DNA from: Methylococcaceae bacterium
Lineage (GTDB): Bacteria; Pseudomonadota; Gammaproteobacteria; Methylococcales; Methylomonadaceae
Reading direction: 5' to 3'
Length of the DNA stretch: 23,080 bases
Assembly: GCA_030618325.1 (NCBI GenBank)
Contig: JAUXDP010000013.1
Location: 1 to 23,080 of the forward strand
This document shows positions 22,248-23,080 of this stretch, in pieces (positions within the stretch are counted from its first letter, which is position 1; the number at the start of each line of letters is the position of its first letter). The notes below the pieces were generated by a model. It made no database searches and was not told where the DNA came from. It saw nothing but the letters and a program-made list of their open reading frames with translations. A program made the position numbers and the translations under genes.

Positions 22248-23080
22248 TGTTTTTTAGGGTAGTGAGTATCGAGTTTTTAATTTTGTCTAACTGGGCTTGG
22301 TCAGTTATTGGTTTCGAATCAGCATCAGAAATATTGAATATATCTTCAACTCGGCTACCGATTGTTGTGATTCGAGCACTATTGATATAGACATCGTGTT
22401 CCAGGAATACTTTGCTAATCTCCGACAGTAATCCCGGCTGGTCAGTCGTTATGATTTCCATAATGGTGGATTGATCATGACTATCTTCATGAAAGAAAAC
22501 TTGGGTGGGAATTGGGAAATGTTTTGCCTGTCGGGATTGTCTATGGAGGTTTGTATGACCACTTGGCGCATTGTTGAGAATACTATTCCGAATTGACGAG
22601 CAAATATGTAGCTCTCTCTTTAAATCTGTTATTGGTTTACCTGATTGTTCCAATACCTGAAAGCTATTCAGGGCATATTGATCGTCAGTTGTTACAATTC
22701 TGGCATCGAGAATGGTTAGCCCCAGTTGATCAAGAGTAGCGGTGCAAATGGAAAAAATACCTTTTTTAGCTTCAGCAAAAACAAAAACTTCCGCACTTCC
22801 ACGTTGGGTTTGGGGTCGTAATAATACCAGCGGCAAATCTTCCGAATTGCTGGAGGCTATGGCCGTAGTGTGGCAGGCAATTTCTTCAGGGTAATACCTA
22901 AGAAAATAATCATCTTTAAAGTGCTCCCATACTTGATCTATAGTCTTATCACAAATACCTTGTTTGCGCAGTTCATTGCGGGCATCTTGTCTTGTTTCAT
23001 TGCTTCTTGCTTGTTGACTTGCAGGTTCTTGCAAGCCTCTGCGTAGTGCTTTGTGTGCAGCAGTGTAGAGTTCTTTTAGT
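22234..23080 (-). CDS. glnD: GlnD uridylyltransferase/uridylyl-removing enzyme, C-terminal part (cut by window edge)
   Basis: Sensor of glutamine that uridylylates and deuridylylates PII proteins. The visible 282 codons cover the end of the HD region linker and the two ACT domains. The frame continues to the window edge: LKELYTAAHKALRRGLQEPAS precedes the internal TTG at 23034, so the gene is 5' truncated only by the window. Blocks typical of GlnD are VWEHFKDDYFLRYYPEEIACHT, VFVFAEAKKGIFSICTATLDQLGLTILDARI (ACT1) and TIMEIITTDQPGLLSEISKVFLEHDVYINSARITTIGSRVEDIFNISD (ACT2). Its stop lies inside the next gene's start, a 14-base overlap. Confidence 0.93.
   Translation of the reverse strand, partial: LKELYTAAHKALRRGLQEPASQQARSNETRQDARNELRKQGICDKTIDQVWEHFKDDYFLRYYPEEIACHTTAIASSNSEDLPLVLLRPQTQRGSAEVFVFAEAKKGIFSICTATLDQLGLTILDARIVTTDDQYALNSFQVLEQSGKPITDLKRELHICSSIRNSILNNAPSGHTNLHRQSRQAKHFPIPTQVFFHEDSHDQSTIMEIITTDQPGLLSEISKVFLEHDVYINSARITTIGSRVEDIFNISDADSKPITDQAQLDKIKNSILTTLKNNEHE

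Overview
The window reads as a low-GC gammaproteobacterial chromosome segment. The argD-argF, grxD, rnt, mlaA, pyrC, aspS, nadA, yadGH, thiDE and glnD products all look gammaproteobacterial, the AspRS is Pseudomonas-like around its anticodon-reading domain, and a soxXYZA cluster implies thiosulfate oxidation. I cannot place the genus from sequence alone. No rRNA, tRNA, CRISPR array, phage gene or complete insertion sequence is visible.

Layout. Positions 1-8013 hold housekeeping genes: argF (cut by the left edge) and argD on the minus strand, then grxD (+), rnt (-), mlaA (+), pyrC (-), a small zinc-ribbon FmdB gene (+), aspS (+) and nadA (+). A palindromic repeat (8080-8184) lies just before the yadG-yadH ABC exporter genes (+, 8194-9887). 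From 9884 to the right edge every gene is on the minus strand.

Read in the minus direction, the right two thirds contain two tightly packed transcription units. The first runs from the window edge: glnD 3' end, a membrane-anchored retropepsin-like protease, an unknown membrane protein, a CHASE2-class III nucleotide cyclase, a 62-codon ORF, and a 1159-residue FecR-TPR-beta-barrel outer-membrane protein. Gaps there are 11 bases or less, or overlaps. After 180 bases comes a small secreted four-cysteine protein gene with a strong ribosome binding site. The second unit is thiD-thiE-soxX-soxY-soxZ-soxA, joined mostly by stop/start overlaps, followed 74 bases later by an FNR-type regulator gene. SoxX, SoxA and SoxYZ would form the periplasmic haem/carrier core of a truncated thiosulfate-oxidising system; soxB and soxCD are not in the window.

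Between the two units (about 14040-14770) is a decayed accessory patch: remnants of a Fic-domain gene whose frame can be largely reconstructed, a 160-bp palindromic element inserted at a TA dinucleotide inside that remnant, and a second 123-bp element with perfect 13-bp terminal inverted repeats. A degenerate solo end resembling the first element lies at 15194-15215.

The most interesting points are the thiamin-Sox operon fusion and its soxY/soxZ signal overlap, the cyclase with non-canonical base-selecting residues coupled to a FecR-TPR-barrel protein, and the TA-targeted element inside the Fic relic.
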